Assembly: GCA_002684755.1 (NCBI GenBank)
Contig: NYVS01000068.1
Location: 1-5,094 of the forward strand
DNA: 5,094 nucleotides
Reading direction: 5' to 3'
From: Phycisphaerae bacterium
GTDB taxonomy: Bacteria > Planctomycetota > Phycisphaerae > Phycisphaerales > SM1A02
The notes under the pieces were generated by a model. That model ran no database searches. It was not told the DNA's origin and saw only the letters and a list, made by a program, of their open reading frames with translations. Positions 1 through 5,094 of the stretch are shown here, piece by piece. Both the position numbers and the translations under genes were made by a program. Each line of letters starts with the position of its first letter. Position 1 is the first letter of the stretch.

Positions 1-1782
1 GGGGTTCTTGTCCCACTTCTTGATGATGTCGCCGGGCTCGATCCCGCCCTTGTCGGCGGTGGAGTCGGCGGTGACGTTCACGACCTCGAGGCCGGCGTCG
101 TCGGCCAGCTGTCGGGAACGGATGCCCAGCCGCACGCGAAGGGCGCGGGGTCGGGCGGGGCCGGGGGCCCGGGCGTCGCCGGAATCGGATTCACCGGTTC
201 CGAATGCGAACTTCTCCGGACGCTTCGCGGCGTCGAGGGCGAGTTCGTGGAAGAGCTTGACGGTCTTGACGCCCGCGGTCCGGTAGATCTGGTCCGGGGT
301 GTCGTCGGGCGTGTGATAGTCGTCATGGAAGTCCGCGCAGATCGCGAAGAGGATCGGGATGCCCTTGCGGTAGAAGCTCGCGTGGTCGCTGCCGCCGCCA
401 CGCATCCCCTCCTTGAGGACGATCTCCAGACCGCAGTCGTCGAAGAACGGCTGGGCCCATTCCCGCATGCCTTCGCCGGTGTCGACGCCGGTGACGCTCA
501 GACCCTGCTCGTTGACCCGACCGATCATGTCGAAGTTGATCATCAGGGCGACGTCGTCGATCTCGTGCGGGGGGTTGTCGACGTAGTGTCGGGAACCGTT
601 GAGGCCGCTCTCCTCGGCGTCGAAGGCCGCGAACATGATCGATCGGAGGGGCATGTCCTCGGGAAGTTCGTCGTAGGAGCGTCGCAGGCTCTCGCCGAGC
701 ATCATCAGCGCCGCGGCGCCGGAGGCGTTGTCGTCGGCGCCGGGGTGGAGATTTCCGGAGCCCCGTCGGGAACCGAATTCACCCATGCCGAGGTGGTCGA
801 GGTGACCGCCGATCACGATGTACTCGTCCTTCAGTTCGCCTCGGCCCGGGAGCACGCCGAGGACGTTCTCGGCGAAGCTCGGGGTTCGTTCCATCGCGCC
901 GGCGGCGGCGACCGAGCCTTCGAATTCGACCACGGTGGTGCCCTGGTCCGCGAGCTTGCGGAGTTCGAGCAGGGACCGGCCCTTCGGATCGCAGGCGGCG
1001 GCGAGCGACTCGCCGGCCTCCGGCGTCATCATGAAGACCGGGACGTCGTCGATGACCTTCGAAGTGCCTCGCATCAGCTCGCTGGAACGGGGGTCGTCCG
1101 CGCCGGGGGGGTTGATGAGGATCACGCCCGCGGGGTTCCGCTTCGCGACCGCACCGAACTTGCTGGCGAACGTCGACTTGCGGGACCATCGCCGTTCGTT
1201 CCAGAGGCTGTTGCCCTCCTCGTCCATCGGTTCGAAACGCATCATCACCGCGATCTTGCCGGTGAGGTCGGTGTCGTCCTCGAAGGACTGGTAATCGTCA
1301 TTGCCGTCGTCGATCGAGTAGCCCACGAAGACCATCTCGCCGTCGACCTCGCCCGCGGAACCGAGTCCGGTGAACTCGAAGTCCTCACCGAGTTCGAACA
1401 CGACTTCGCCGTTGCTTCCGTCCACCACGAGCGACTGGTCCTTGAACTCCGTCTTGGATCCCAGTTCGAACGCCTGCTTCCAGCTCCGCTCGCCGGTCTC
1501 GGCGTCGACCATGCCGGGTTCGAGGCCGGCCTGCTGGTACCAGTAGATGACGTAGTCACGGGCGTACTCCATCCCGGGCGTTCCGGGGAGTCGGCCGCCC
1601 ATCCAGGGGCTGGACAGGATCGTGATGTGGTCGTTGAAGACCCGTTCCTCGACGGGGACCTCGATCATCGCCTCGCGGATCCGGTCACCTTCTTCGGTCA
1701 CGATCGCGGTGGCGGCACCGGCGAGGCCGAGGGTGAGCAGGAACGGGGTGAGCGAAAGGCGGCGGAATTGAATCGGGTTCAC
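1..1782 (-). CDS. Exported M28-family zinc metallopeptidase with PA-like insert and C-terminal PDZ domain (3' end cut by window)
   Basis: This is predicted to be a secreted di-zinc aminopeptidase or carboxypeptidase-like exopeptidase of family M28. 594 codons are visible with no stop before the left edge. The start is a GTG at 1780-1782 with GGAG ten bases upstream, and it is followed at once by a signal peptide: charged NPIQFRR, a hydrophobic run, then A-T-A at residues 24-26. An M28-typical N-terminal stretch, MGGRLPGTPG, lies at 61-70. A PA-like insert spans about 145-250 (GKIAVMM at 175, VPVFMM at 247). The full metal-site set is present: H327 in GGHLDH, D350/D351 in GADDNASG, E390-E391 in FDAEESG, D418 in NFDMIGR and H490 in DDYHTPDD. 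E390 would be the general base. After an Ala/Pro/Gly/Asp linker (about 530-547), a PDZ domain begins near residue 548 (LGIRSRQLADDAGLEV, then GGIEPGDIIKKWD) and is truncated by the edge. Family assignment is firm. Substrate is unknown, and the PDZ may bind peptide C-termini. It is divergent from the gene at 1977. Confidence 0.93.
   Translation of the reverse strand, partial: MNPIQFRRLSLTPFLLTLGLAGAATAIVTEEGDRIREAMIEVPVEERVFNDHITILSSPWMGGRLPGTPGMEYARDYVIYWYQQAGLEPGMVDAETGERSWKQAFELGSKTEFKDQSLVVDGSNGEVVFELGEDFEFTGLGSAGEVDGEMVFVGYSIDDGNDDYQSFEDDTDLTGKIAVMMRFEPMDEEGNSLWNERRWSRKSTFASKFGAVAKRNPAGVILINPPGADDPRSSELMRGTSKVIDDVPVFMMTPEAGESLAAACDPKGRSLLELRKLADQGTTVVEFEGSVAAAGAMERTPSFAENVLGVLPGRGELKDEYIVIGGHLDHLGMGEFGSRRGSGNLHPGADDNASGAAALMMLGESLRRSYDELPEDMPLRSIMFAAFDAEESGLNGSRHYVDNPPHEIDDVALMINFDMIGRVNEQGLSVTGVDTGEGMREWAQPFFDDCGLEIVLKEGMRGGGSDHASFYRKGIPILFAICADFHDDYHTPDDTPDQIYRTAGVKTVKLFHELALDAAKRPEKFAFGTGESDSGDARAPGPARPRALRVRLGIRSRQLADDAGLEVVNVTADSTADKGGIEPGDIIKKWDKNP
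1705..1782 (-). other. Signal peptide of the M28 peptidase
   Basis: Residues 1-26 form a classic tripartite export signal. The n-region has two arginines (R7, R8), the hydrophobic core is about LTPFLLTLGLAGA, and an A-T-A box predicts cleavage before I27. It supports the GTG start, because no other ATG, GTG or TTG lies in frame in the bases just upstream. The twin arginine is not followed by a good Tat consensus, so Sec export is favoured, but Tat cannot be excluded by eye. Confidence 0.8.
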
Positions 1783-1835
1783 GGTGTGTTGACTCCGGGT
1801 CGTGAAGAGGACCGTTCGACGGGTCTGAAGGGTGG

Positions 1836-1841
1836 AGCATA
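1836..1841 (-). promoter_or_regulatory. Possible -10 element (TATGCT) for the M28 peptidase gene
   Basis: Read on the minus strand, TATGCT matches four of six positions of the TATAAT consensus. It would put transcription start near 1829, giving a leader of roughly 47 bases before the GTG. No convincing -35 box lies at normal spacing, so this is a weak candidate resting on similarity alone. Confidence 0.2.
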
Positions 1842-1844
1842 GGG

Positions 1845-1860
1845 CCGGGCCGCGGCCCGG
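1845..1860. repeat. Perfect 16-bp GC palindrome in divergent intergenic region
   Basis: CCGGGCCGCGGCCCGG is identical to its reverse complement over all 16 bases and does not extend further. It lies between the divergent M28 peptidase and the 446-residue gene, just upstream of the possible -10 of the peptidase. It could be an operator for a dimeric regulator or could extrude as a short hairpin. Chance is possible in such GC-rich DNA. Confidence 0.5.
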
Positions 1861-1912
1861 GTCGGATCCCGACGACGCATCCACGGGGGATCGGCGGCCA
1901 CGGGGCAGGGTT

Positions 1913-1937
1913 CAACCGCCGGCCTCCATGGGGGTTG
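1913..1937. repeat. Inverted repeat upstream of the 446-residue gene
   Basis: The arms CAACCGCC (1913-1920) and GGGGGTTG (1930-1937) pair over eight positions with a single G-G mismatch, around a nine-base loop. The repeat lies 40-64 bases before the ATG of the plus-strand gene, where a regulator could contact the promoter. It is either an operator-like site or an RNA hairpin. No regulator gene is in the window to link it to. Confidence 0.35.
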
Positions 1938-1964
1938 CATGCCGCGTACCGCACCCCGGATGCG

Positions 1965-1970
1965 TAGACT
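1965..1970 (+). promoter_or_regulatory. Possible -10 element (TAGACT) placed for a leaderless transcript
   Basis: TAGACT matches the TAnnnT pattern and four of six positions of TATAAT. It sits at exactly -12 to -7 if the A of the ATG at 1977 is the first transcribed base. No Shine-Dalgarno sequence is present at a usable distance: GGGG at 1972-1975 is only one base from the ATG. This is the arrangement expected of leaderless mRNAs. No good -35 is seen at 17-bp spacing (TTGCAT at 1935 is too far), so the call is tentative. Confidence 0.3.
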
Positions 1971-1976
1971 CGGGGC

Positions 1977-2066
1977 ATGACCACGCACGTCGATCGCCGC
2001 TGGCGTCCGCTCCCCATCGCGTTTTCGTTCCTCGTCCTCCTGCTGGTCACCACGGTCGCGCCGGCG
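1977..2066 (+). other. Signal peptide of the 446-residue protein
   Basis: A basic n-region with R7, R8 and R10 precedes a long hydrophobic core (IAFSFLVLLLVTTV). An A-P-A box at residues 28-30 predicts cleavage before E31. Export of the mature N-terminal domain follows from this. Confidence 0.8.
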
Positions 2067-3317
2067 GAGGTCCATCCCCAGGACGGGCCGCACGTGGACG
2101 TCCGGATCTCGATCGACGACTCCGCGGTGGTGGTCAGGCTCGAGATGAACCTCGTGTTCCTCGATCACATCGTCGACTTCCCGAGGGAGGATCCGGCCCG
2201 GATCTCGACCATCGAATGGCCGGCGGTCGAACCGCTCCTGCTGGAGTTCTTCGCCAGCCGTCACCCGCTCCGGGTCGACGGGCGGGTGATCGAGCCGTCG
2301 GTGGAGGGTCTCCAGATCAACGACCCCGATCTCGCGTTGCTGCCCTTGTTCCCGATCTCCGGTGAACGTGGTCTGCGCAAGATCCGATTCGAACTGGTGT
2401 ACGCGACCGACGGAAAGCCATCGACGGTCGAACTCTCCTGGACGACGTTCCCGCCGGACATCCTGACGGATGCGGTCGATCCGCCGCCGCTCGACATCGC
2501 CGCCGAACTCGATGCCGAGGGCGTGCGGCAGCCGCTCCTCTTCAGCGGTGATCGCCCGGGCGTCACCTGGGAGGCGATGGGCGAGTCGATCGACGCGCGT
2601 CTGCTCGAGGTTCCGGCGTCGCCGGTCGATCCGCCCACCGCGGTTCCGGCCCTGGCGATCGCGCTCTTCGTGATCGGTGGGGTGGTGGTTCTGGTGGGCG
2701 TCTCGATGTCGCGCACCTCCGGTTCGCCGAGGCCGTTCGCGGTGTCGATGGTCGTCGAAGGTCTGTTCCTGATCGGTGGCGTCGCGGTCCTGCTCACCGA
2801 CGTCGGAACAATCGAGATCGGTGGCGGCCCCCGGGCGCCCGATGCCGTGGAGGCGGAGGCGATCTTCCGGCCGCTGCACGCGAACGTGTATCGAGCCTTC
2901 GACTACGTCGAGGAGGGGGACATCTACGATGCGCTCGATCGAAGCGTCGAAGGCCCCTTCCTGCAGAAGCTGTACCGAACCATCTTCCAGGGACTCGTGA
3001 TGCAGGAGGAGGGCGGTGCGGTGGCACGCGTCTCCGAAGTCCGACCGATCGACATCGTCGTCGGGGAGATCCGACGGGAGGATGGAGCGGACGGAGTCGG
3101 ACGATCGGCGTTCGAGGTCGACTGTCGCTGGCAGGTCGAGGGCGTGGTGAGCCACTGGGGCCACAGTCATCGACGCGTCAACGAATACGTGGCGGAGTGG
3201 GACGTCGTCGACGGGCCGGACGGATGGCGACTGGTCGACGCCCGGATCACCGGACAGGACCGGATCGAAACCCCGGACGAGGACCACTTCGGCGTCGGCG
3301 ACGAATTCGAGCTTTGA
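1977..3317 (+). CDS. Exported membrane-anchored protein of unknown function with two-helix hairpin and HWGHxH C-terminal domain
   Basis: This is a complete protein of 446 residues. I do not know a function for it. Residues 1-30 are a signal peptide ending A-P-A. Residues 31-222 form a probable extracytoplasmic beta-rich region (VDVRISIDD, RKIRFELVY, TVELSWTTF). Two membrane helices (about 223-243 and 255-274) flank a short, positively charged loop (R246, R252), so residues 277-446 should return to the extracytoplasmic side. The C-terminal region has predicted helices near 290-335, then alternating strands with SHWGHSHRRVNEY at 392-404 and WRLVDARI near the end. This could be an NTF2/Tim44-like alpha+beta fold, but that is a guess. 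From memory, similar uncharacterised proteins with this layout and a GHWGHxHxR motif occur in planctomycetes and other bacteria. The start is fixed: an in-frame TAG lies only 12 bases upstream and the signal peptide begins at this ATG. It is divergent from the M28 gene and convergent with the GYF_2 gene. Confidence 0.88.
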   Translation: MTTHVDRRWRPLPIAFSFLVLLLVTTVAPAEVHPQDGPHVDVRISIDDSAVVVRLEMNLVFLDHIVDFPREDPARISTIEWPAVEPLLLEFFASRHPLRVDGRVIEPSVEGLQINDPDLALLPLFPISGERGLRKIRFELVYATDGKPSTVELSWTTFPPDILTDAVDPPPLDIAAELDAEGVRQPLLFSGDRPGVTWEAMGESIDARLLEVPASPVDPPTAVPALAIALFVIGGVVVLVGVSMSRTSGSPRPFAVSMVVEGLFLIGGVAVLLTDVGTIEIGGGPRAPDAVEAEAIFRPLHANVYRAFDYVEEGDIYDALDRSVEGPFLQKLYRTIFQGLVMQEEGGAVARVSEVRPIDIVVGEIRREDGADGVGRSAFEVDCRWQVEGVVSHWGHSHRRVNEYVAEWDVVDGPDGWRLVDARITGQDRIETPDEDHFGVGDEFEL

Positions 3318-3319
3318 AT

Positions 3320-3332
3320 CCCGAGCGTCGGG
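3320..3332. terminator. Short hairpin in the convergent gap (weak bidirectional terminator candidate)
   Basis: CCCGA and TCGGG pair perfectly over five bases around a GCG loop, inside the 18-bp gap between two convergent genes. There is no T-run on either side, so it does not look like a standard intrinsic terminator. An alternative pairing of GAGC with GCTC is also possible. It could act as a pause or 3'-end structure for either transcript. Confidence 0.25.
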
Positions 3333-3335
3333 GGC

Positions 3336-4319
3336 TCAGGCGTCCGACCCGGGGACGTCGACGATTCGGCGGGAGTCGAGGTCCGCGACCGCGGCATTCC
3401 GTGCTTCGTCGAGCCTGCCGAGGTGCCAGGCGGTGACGCGTCCGCACGGGAACGCGATCGACTCCCCTCCATCGACGACCAGCGCCCGGCTGGTCGAGGT
3501 CAGCAGCAGCAGGACCCCGGCCAGGCCGAAGATCGCGGCGACGACGATGCTCGCACCGGTCGACGCCGCGGCGATCGAGGTGCCGGCGGCGGCGTCGAGG
3601 GCCGTCGTCACGGTGCCGAGAAGCCCCGCGCCCACGACCGTGAAGACCGCGTTCAAGAGCAGGATCGCGCCGAAGACGAGCCGAAGCGGACTCGTGCGGC
3701 GTTCGATGCCGATGGATCGGACCCGCTCGGGATAGGCGATCCGAGCGGACTGGGTCATGAGGTCGGGCAGGACCGCCGCGATCCGGCGATTGGTGCAGAC
3801 GAGCACGCCGCGTCGCCCGAGCACCGCGGCGAGAAGCGAGTTCCGGGTCATGTCGAGAAACGACTGGTTCAGCGTGAACACGTCGGACTCGCCGGGCAGG
3901 CGATCGACCAGCACGCCGTTCTCGACCAGCGCATCCACGTTGGCCGAGGCCCGCGCGAGATCGAGTTCGTGTCCCGAGCCCGACGTTCGTTCGAACACCG
4001 TCGAGACGGAGTCGTCCGGCTCGACGCCGGCCTCCTGATCAAGAGGCGTCGAGCTCGACTCGAACTCGGTGATTTCCGCTTCGGGAACGTCCGCGACGCC
4101 GCCGGGGACGCCGGTTCCGGGGGACGGTGCATCGGTCCGTGGGGTCGGAGGGCGGTCGCCGAGGCCGGGGATCCGCTCGAACGGACTCCAGGTCCGCCCC
4201 GTCTCGCGGCGGACGAAATCGCCGGGACCGAGCCGGCGCTGATCGGCGAGTTCACGCAGTTCATCGCTGCCGAACGGGCCGTACTCCCGGCCGTCCACGC
4301 TTCGGACGATGTATTTCAT
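3336..4319 (-). CDS. GYF_2-domain membrane protein with PH-like region interrupted by transmembrane helices
   Basis: This is a complete protein of 327 residues. Residues 1-50 match the GYF_2 (DUF4339-like) pattern: MKYIVRSVDGREYGPF, then DELRELADQRRLGPGDFVRR and the T-W-S-P-F end. Such domains are thought to bind proline-rich or other peptide partners in the cytoplasm. Residues 52-118 are a disordered linker rich in Pro, Gly, Ser and Asp/Glu. From about 119 a folded region resembles bacterial PH-like domains, with GVLVCTNRRIAAVLP at 171-185 and ARIAYPERVRSIGIERR at 192-208. It is broken by two membrane helices (about 213-236 and 255-274, joined by an Ala/Thr/Ser-rich stretch) before further strands, RALVVDGGESIAFPCG at 278-293. 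Both soluble parts are therefore predicted to be cytoplasmic. The start has a good ribosome binding site, AGGAG with nine bases to the ATG. Its role may be membrane-tethered scaffolding, but function is unknown. It lies convergent with the 446-residue gene and divergent from the DUF2231 gene. Confidence 0.88.
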   Translation of the reverse strand: MKYIVRSVDGREYGPFGSDELRELADQRRLGPGDFVRRETGRTWSPFERIPGLGDRPPTPRTDAPSPGTGVPGGVADVPEAEITEFESSSTPLDQEAGVEPDDSVSTVFERTSGSGHELDLARASANVDALVENGVLVDRLPGESDVFTLNQSFLDMTRNSLLAAVLGRRGVLVCTNRRIAAVLPDLMTQSARIAYPERVRSIGIERRTSPLRLVFGAILLLNAVFTVVGAGLLGTVTTALDAAAGTSIAAASTGASIVVAAIFGLAGVLLLLTSTSRALVVDGGESIAFPCGRVTAWHLGRLDEARNAAVADLDSRRIVDVPGSDA

Positions 4320-4328
4320 GTGCGGGAT

Positions 4329-4333
4329 CTCCT
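4329..4333 (-). promoter_or_regulatory. Ribosome binding site of the GYF_2 gene
   Basis: AGGAG on the minus strand sits nine bases before the ATG at 4317-4319. It confirms that start and shows that this genome uses Shine-Dalgarno initiation, in contrast with the gene starting at 1977. Confidence 0.75.
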
Positions 4334-4388
4334 GCCGGGTCCGGGATCGTCTCGGCGCGAGGCTAACCGTCCCGGCGCGACGACGCCA

Positions 4389-4408
4389 GTGGTTCCGACG
4401 TGAACCAC
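4389..4408. repeat. Perfect 7-bp inverted repeat with 6-bp spacer in divergent promoter region
   Basis: GTGGTTC (4389-4395) and GAACCAC (4402-4408) are exact reverse complements separated by CGACGT. The 20-bp element has the size and symmetry of a binding site for a dimeric helix-turn-helix regulator. It lies in the 196-bp gap between two divergent genes, about 70 bases upstream of the GYF_2 start and 108 upstream of the DUF2231 start. An RNA hairpin is the alternative reading. Confidence 0.45.
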
Positions 4409-4484
4409 GGCCTCGGGAACCCGGACGGATCCGCCGCCTCGCGTCGATTCGGGGGTCCGCGCTCGATCGGCGGCCGCTGCAAGG

Positions 4485-4490
4485 TATCCT
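4485..4490 (+). promoter_or_regulatory. Possible -10 element (TATCCT) for the DUF2231 gene
   Basis: TATCCT matches four of six positions of TATAAT. It would start transcription near 4497, leaving a short leader that still contains the GGAG ribosome binding site at 4504-4507. No clear -35 box is seen at normal spacing. Confidence 0.25.
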
Positions 4491-4503
4491 CGGGTCTCAC
4501 CCC

Positions 4504-4507
4504 GGAG
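4504..4507 (+). promoter_or_regulatory. Ribosome binding site deciding the GTG start at 4516
   Basis: GGAG lies eight bases before the GTG at 4516-4518. The in-frame alternatives, GTG at 4561 and ATG at 4609, have no comparable sequence upstream, so the first GTG is preferred. Confidence 0.6.
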
Positions 4508-4515
4508 CTCCTCGC

Positions 4516-5094
4516 GTGATCGATCTCTCCTCCATCGTCCTTCCAGAGATTCTCGACCCCGTGCTCGGCGGCATCGCCGCCGCAGGCGGTGGTGACGACA
4601 ACCGGTGGATGCGGCTGCTCGGCCGACTTCATCCGCTGATCGTCCACTTCCCGATCGGTCTCGCGATCACCGCGGCGGTGGTGGAACTCGTGAACATCAT
4701 CCGTCGTCGACGTGACGCATCGCCCTTCGCATTCACCGCGACCGGGATCGCGGCGGGGACGGCGATCATCGCCGCGGTCTTCGGATGGTTGAACGCGGAC
4801 TACGAAGGCGCCACCGATGGCACCACGCTCTTCCTCCACCGATGGCTCGGCATCATCGCGGCGGGTGGACTCTCGATCGTCTTTCTCGCCGGGCTCGTCG
4901 GCCGAAGCGGCGTTCGAATCACCGCGTTCAACGGATATCGCTGGGGGCTGCTCATCTGTGCGGTGGTGCTGGCGGTCGGGTCGCACTTCGGCGGCGAGAT
5001 GGTCTACGGCAAGGGGTATCTCACCAAGGTGATCTTCGCGTCGAACGGCGACTCCGCCACGACCGACGCCTCGGCGCCCTCGCCGACGGTCGAT
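4516..5094 (+). CDS. DUF2231-type membrane protein, probable N-terminus of a planctomycete cytochrome-domain protein (3' end cut by window)
   Basis: 193 codons are visible, open at the right edge. After a short N-terminal segment (1-31), the sequence follows the DUF2231 pattern of membrane helices with conserved histidines. Helix 1 holds LGRLHPLIVHFPIGLA (H39, H44) and is followed by RRRR at 63-66. Helix 2 (about 74-92) ends FGWLNADYEG. Helix 3 starts HRWLG (H108, about 108-128). Helix 4 (about 143-158) leads into HFGGEMVYGKGYL (H157). The positive loop after helix 1 suggests a cytoplasmic loop there. In planctomycetes this module commonly precedes cytochrome-c-like (PSCyt/CxxCH) domains in large proteins thought to work in electron transfer at the cytoplasmic membrane. 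No CxxCH is seen yet, but the Ser/Thr/Ala/Pro/Asp-rich stretch at 176-193 looks like a linker to a further domain. Haem binding by the membrane histidines is an inference. An alternative start is the ATG at 4609, directly before the domain. Confidence 0.85.
   Translation, partial: MIDLSSIVLPEILDPVLGGIAAAGGGDDNRWMRLLGRLHPLIVHFPIGLAITAAVVELVNIIRRRRDASPFAFTATGIAAGTAIIAAVFGWLNADYEGATDGTTLFLHRWLGIIAAGGLSIVFLAGLVGRSGVRITAFNGYRWGLLICAVVLAVGSHFGGEMVYGKGYLTKVIFASNGDSATTDASAPSPTVD

Noticed and set aside
247..1842. 531-codon plus-strand open frame
   Set aside because: It is antisense to the M28 peptidase in codon register. Stops in that frame need sense codons TTA, CTA or TCA, which are rare with such strong G/C third positions. 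The translation lacks any domain pattern, while the minus strand has a complete set of M28 motifs.
1832..2365. 177-codon plus-strand open frame across the intergenic region
   Set aside because: It overlaps the 446-residue gene in another frame and is Arg/Pro/Gly-rich without recognisable domains. The overlapping gene has a signal peptide and membrane helices.
1779..3287. 502-codon minus-strand open frame
   Set aside because: It is the in-register antisense shadow of the 446-residue gene. Its translation is Arg/Asp/His-rich with no domain, signal or helix pattern.
3423..4403. 326-codon plus-strand open frame
   Set aside because: It is the in-register antisense shadow of the GYF_2 gene, for the same third-position reason.
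4433..4474. GCCGCC ... GGCGGC inverted pair before the DUF2231 gene
   Set aside because: The arms are only six bases of pure G/C, 30 bases apart, as expected by chance in this composition.
4363..4986. 207-codon minus-strand open frame
   Set aside because: It is the in-register antisense shadow of the DUF2231 gene. That gene begins with GTG and is open at the right edge, but its domain motifs clearly mark the plus strand as coding.
1..5094. Search for tRNA, rRNA, CRISPR repeats, insertion sequence ends, toxin-antitoxin pairs and phage or defence genes
   Set aside because: No cloverleaf-like sequence, regularly spaced repeat, transposase motif, terminal inverted repeat pair or defence-related domain could be seen. 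Coding space is filled by the four genes described.

Overview
The window is GC-rich DNA with four protein-coding genes in strictly alternating orientation (-, +, -, +), so no operon is visible. Both outer genes run off the window. The features point to Planctomycetota, perhaps a Phycisphaerae-like marine lineage. These are an N-terminal DUF2231-type membrane module of the kind that precedes c-type cytochrome domains in planctomycete proteins, a GYF_2 (DUF4339-like) domain protein, many exported proteins, acidic Asp/Glu-rich proteins and very strong G/C preference at third codon positions. The phylum call is an inference from domain content. No rRNA or other phylogenetic marker is present.

Layout. 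Positions 1-1782 (minus) hold an exported M28-family zinc metallopeptidase with a PA-like insert and a C-terminal PDZ domain cut by the left edge. It starts at a GTG followed by a signal peptide. Positions 1783-1976 are a divergent intergenic region with a perfect 16-bp palindrome, a second inverted repeat and a possible promoter for the next gene. Positions 1977-3317 (plus) encode a 446-residue exported or membrane-anchored protein of unknown function, with a two-helix hairpin and a C-terminal domain carrying a HWGHxH motif. It ends 18 bp from the end of a convergent gene at 3336-4319 (minus), a 327-residue protein with a GYF_2 domain, a disordered linker and a bacterial PH-like region containing a membrane insertion. 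Positions 4320-4515 are a second divergent intergenic region with a perfect 7-bp inverted repeat. Positions 4516-5094 (plus) begin a DUF2231-type multi-helix membrane protein, probably the N-terminus of a large planctomycete cytochrome-domain protein; the right edge cuts it.

Functionally, three of the four proteins are predicted to sit in or act across the cytoplasmic membrane, and the peptidase is predicted to be exported. Nothing ties them into one pathway. No mobile element, CRISPR array, RNA gene or recognisable defence or biosynthetic system is visible. The most notable points are the uncharacterised 446-residue protein with its duplicated transmembrane segment and possible leaderless start, the GYF_2/PH-like membrane architecture, and the operator-like inverted repeats in the two divergent gaps.
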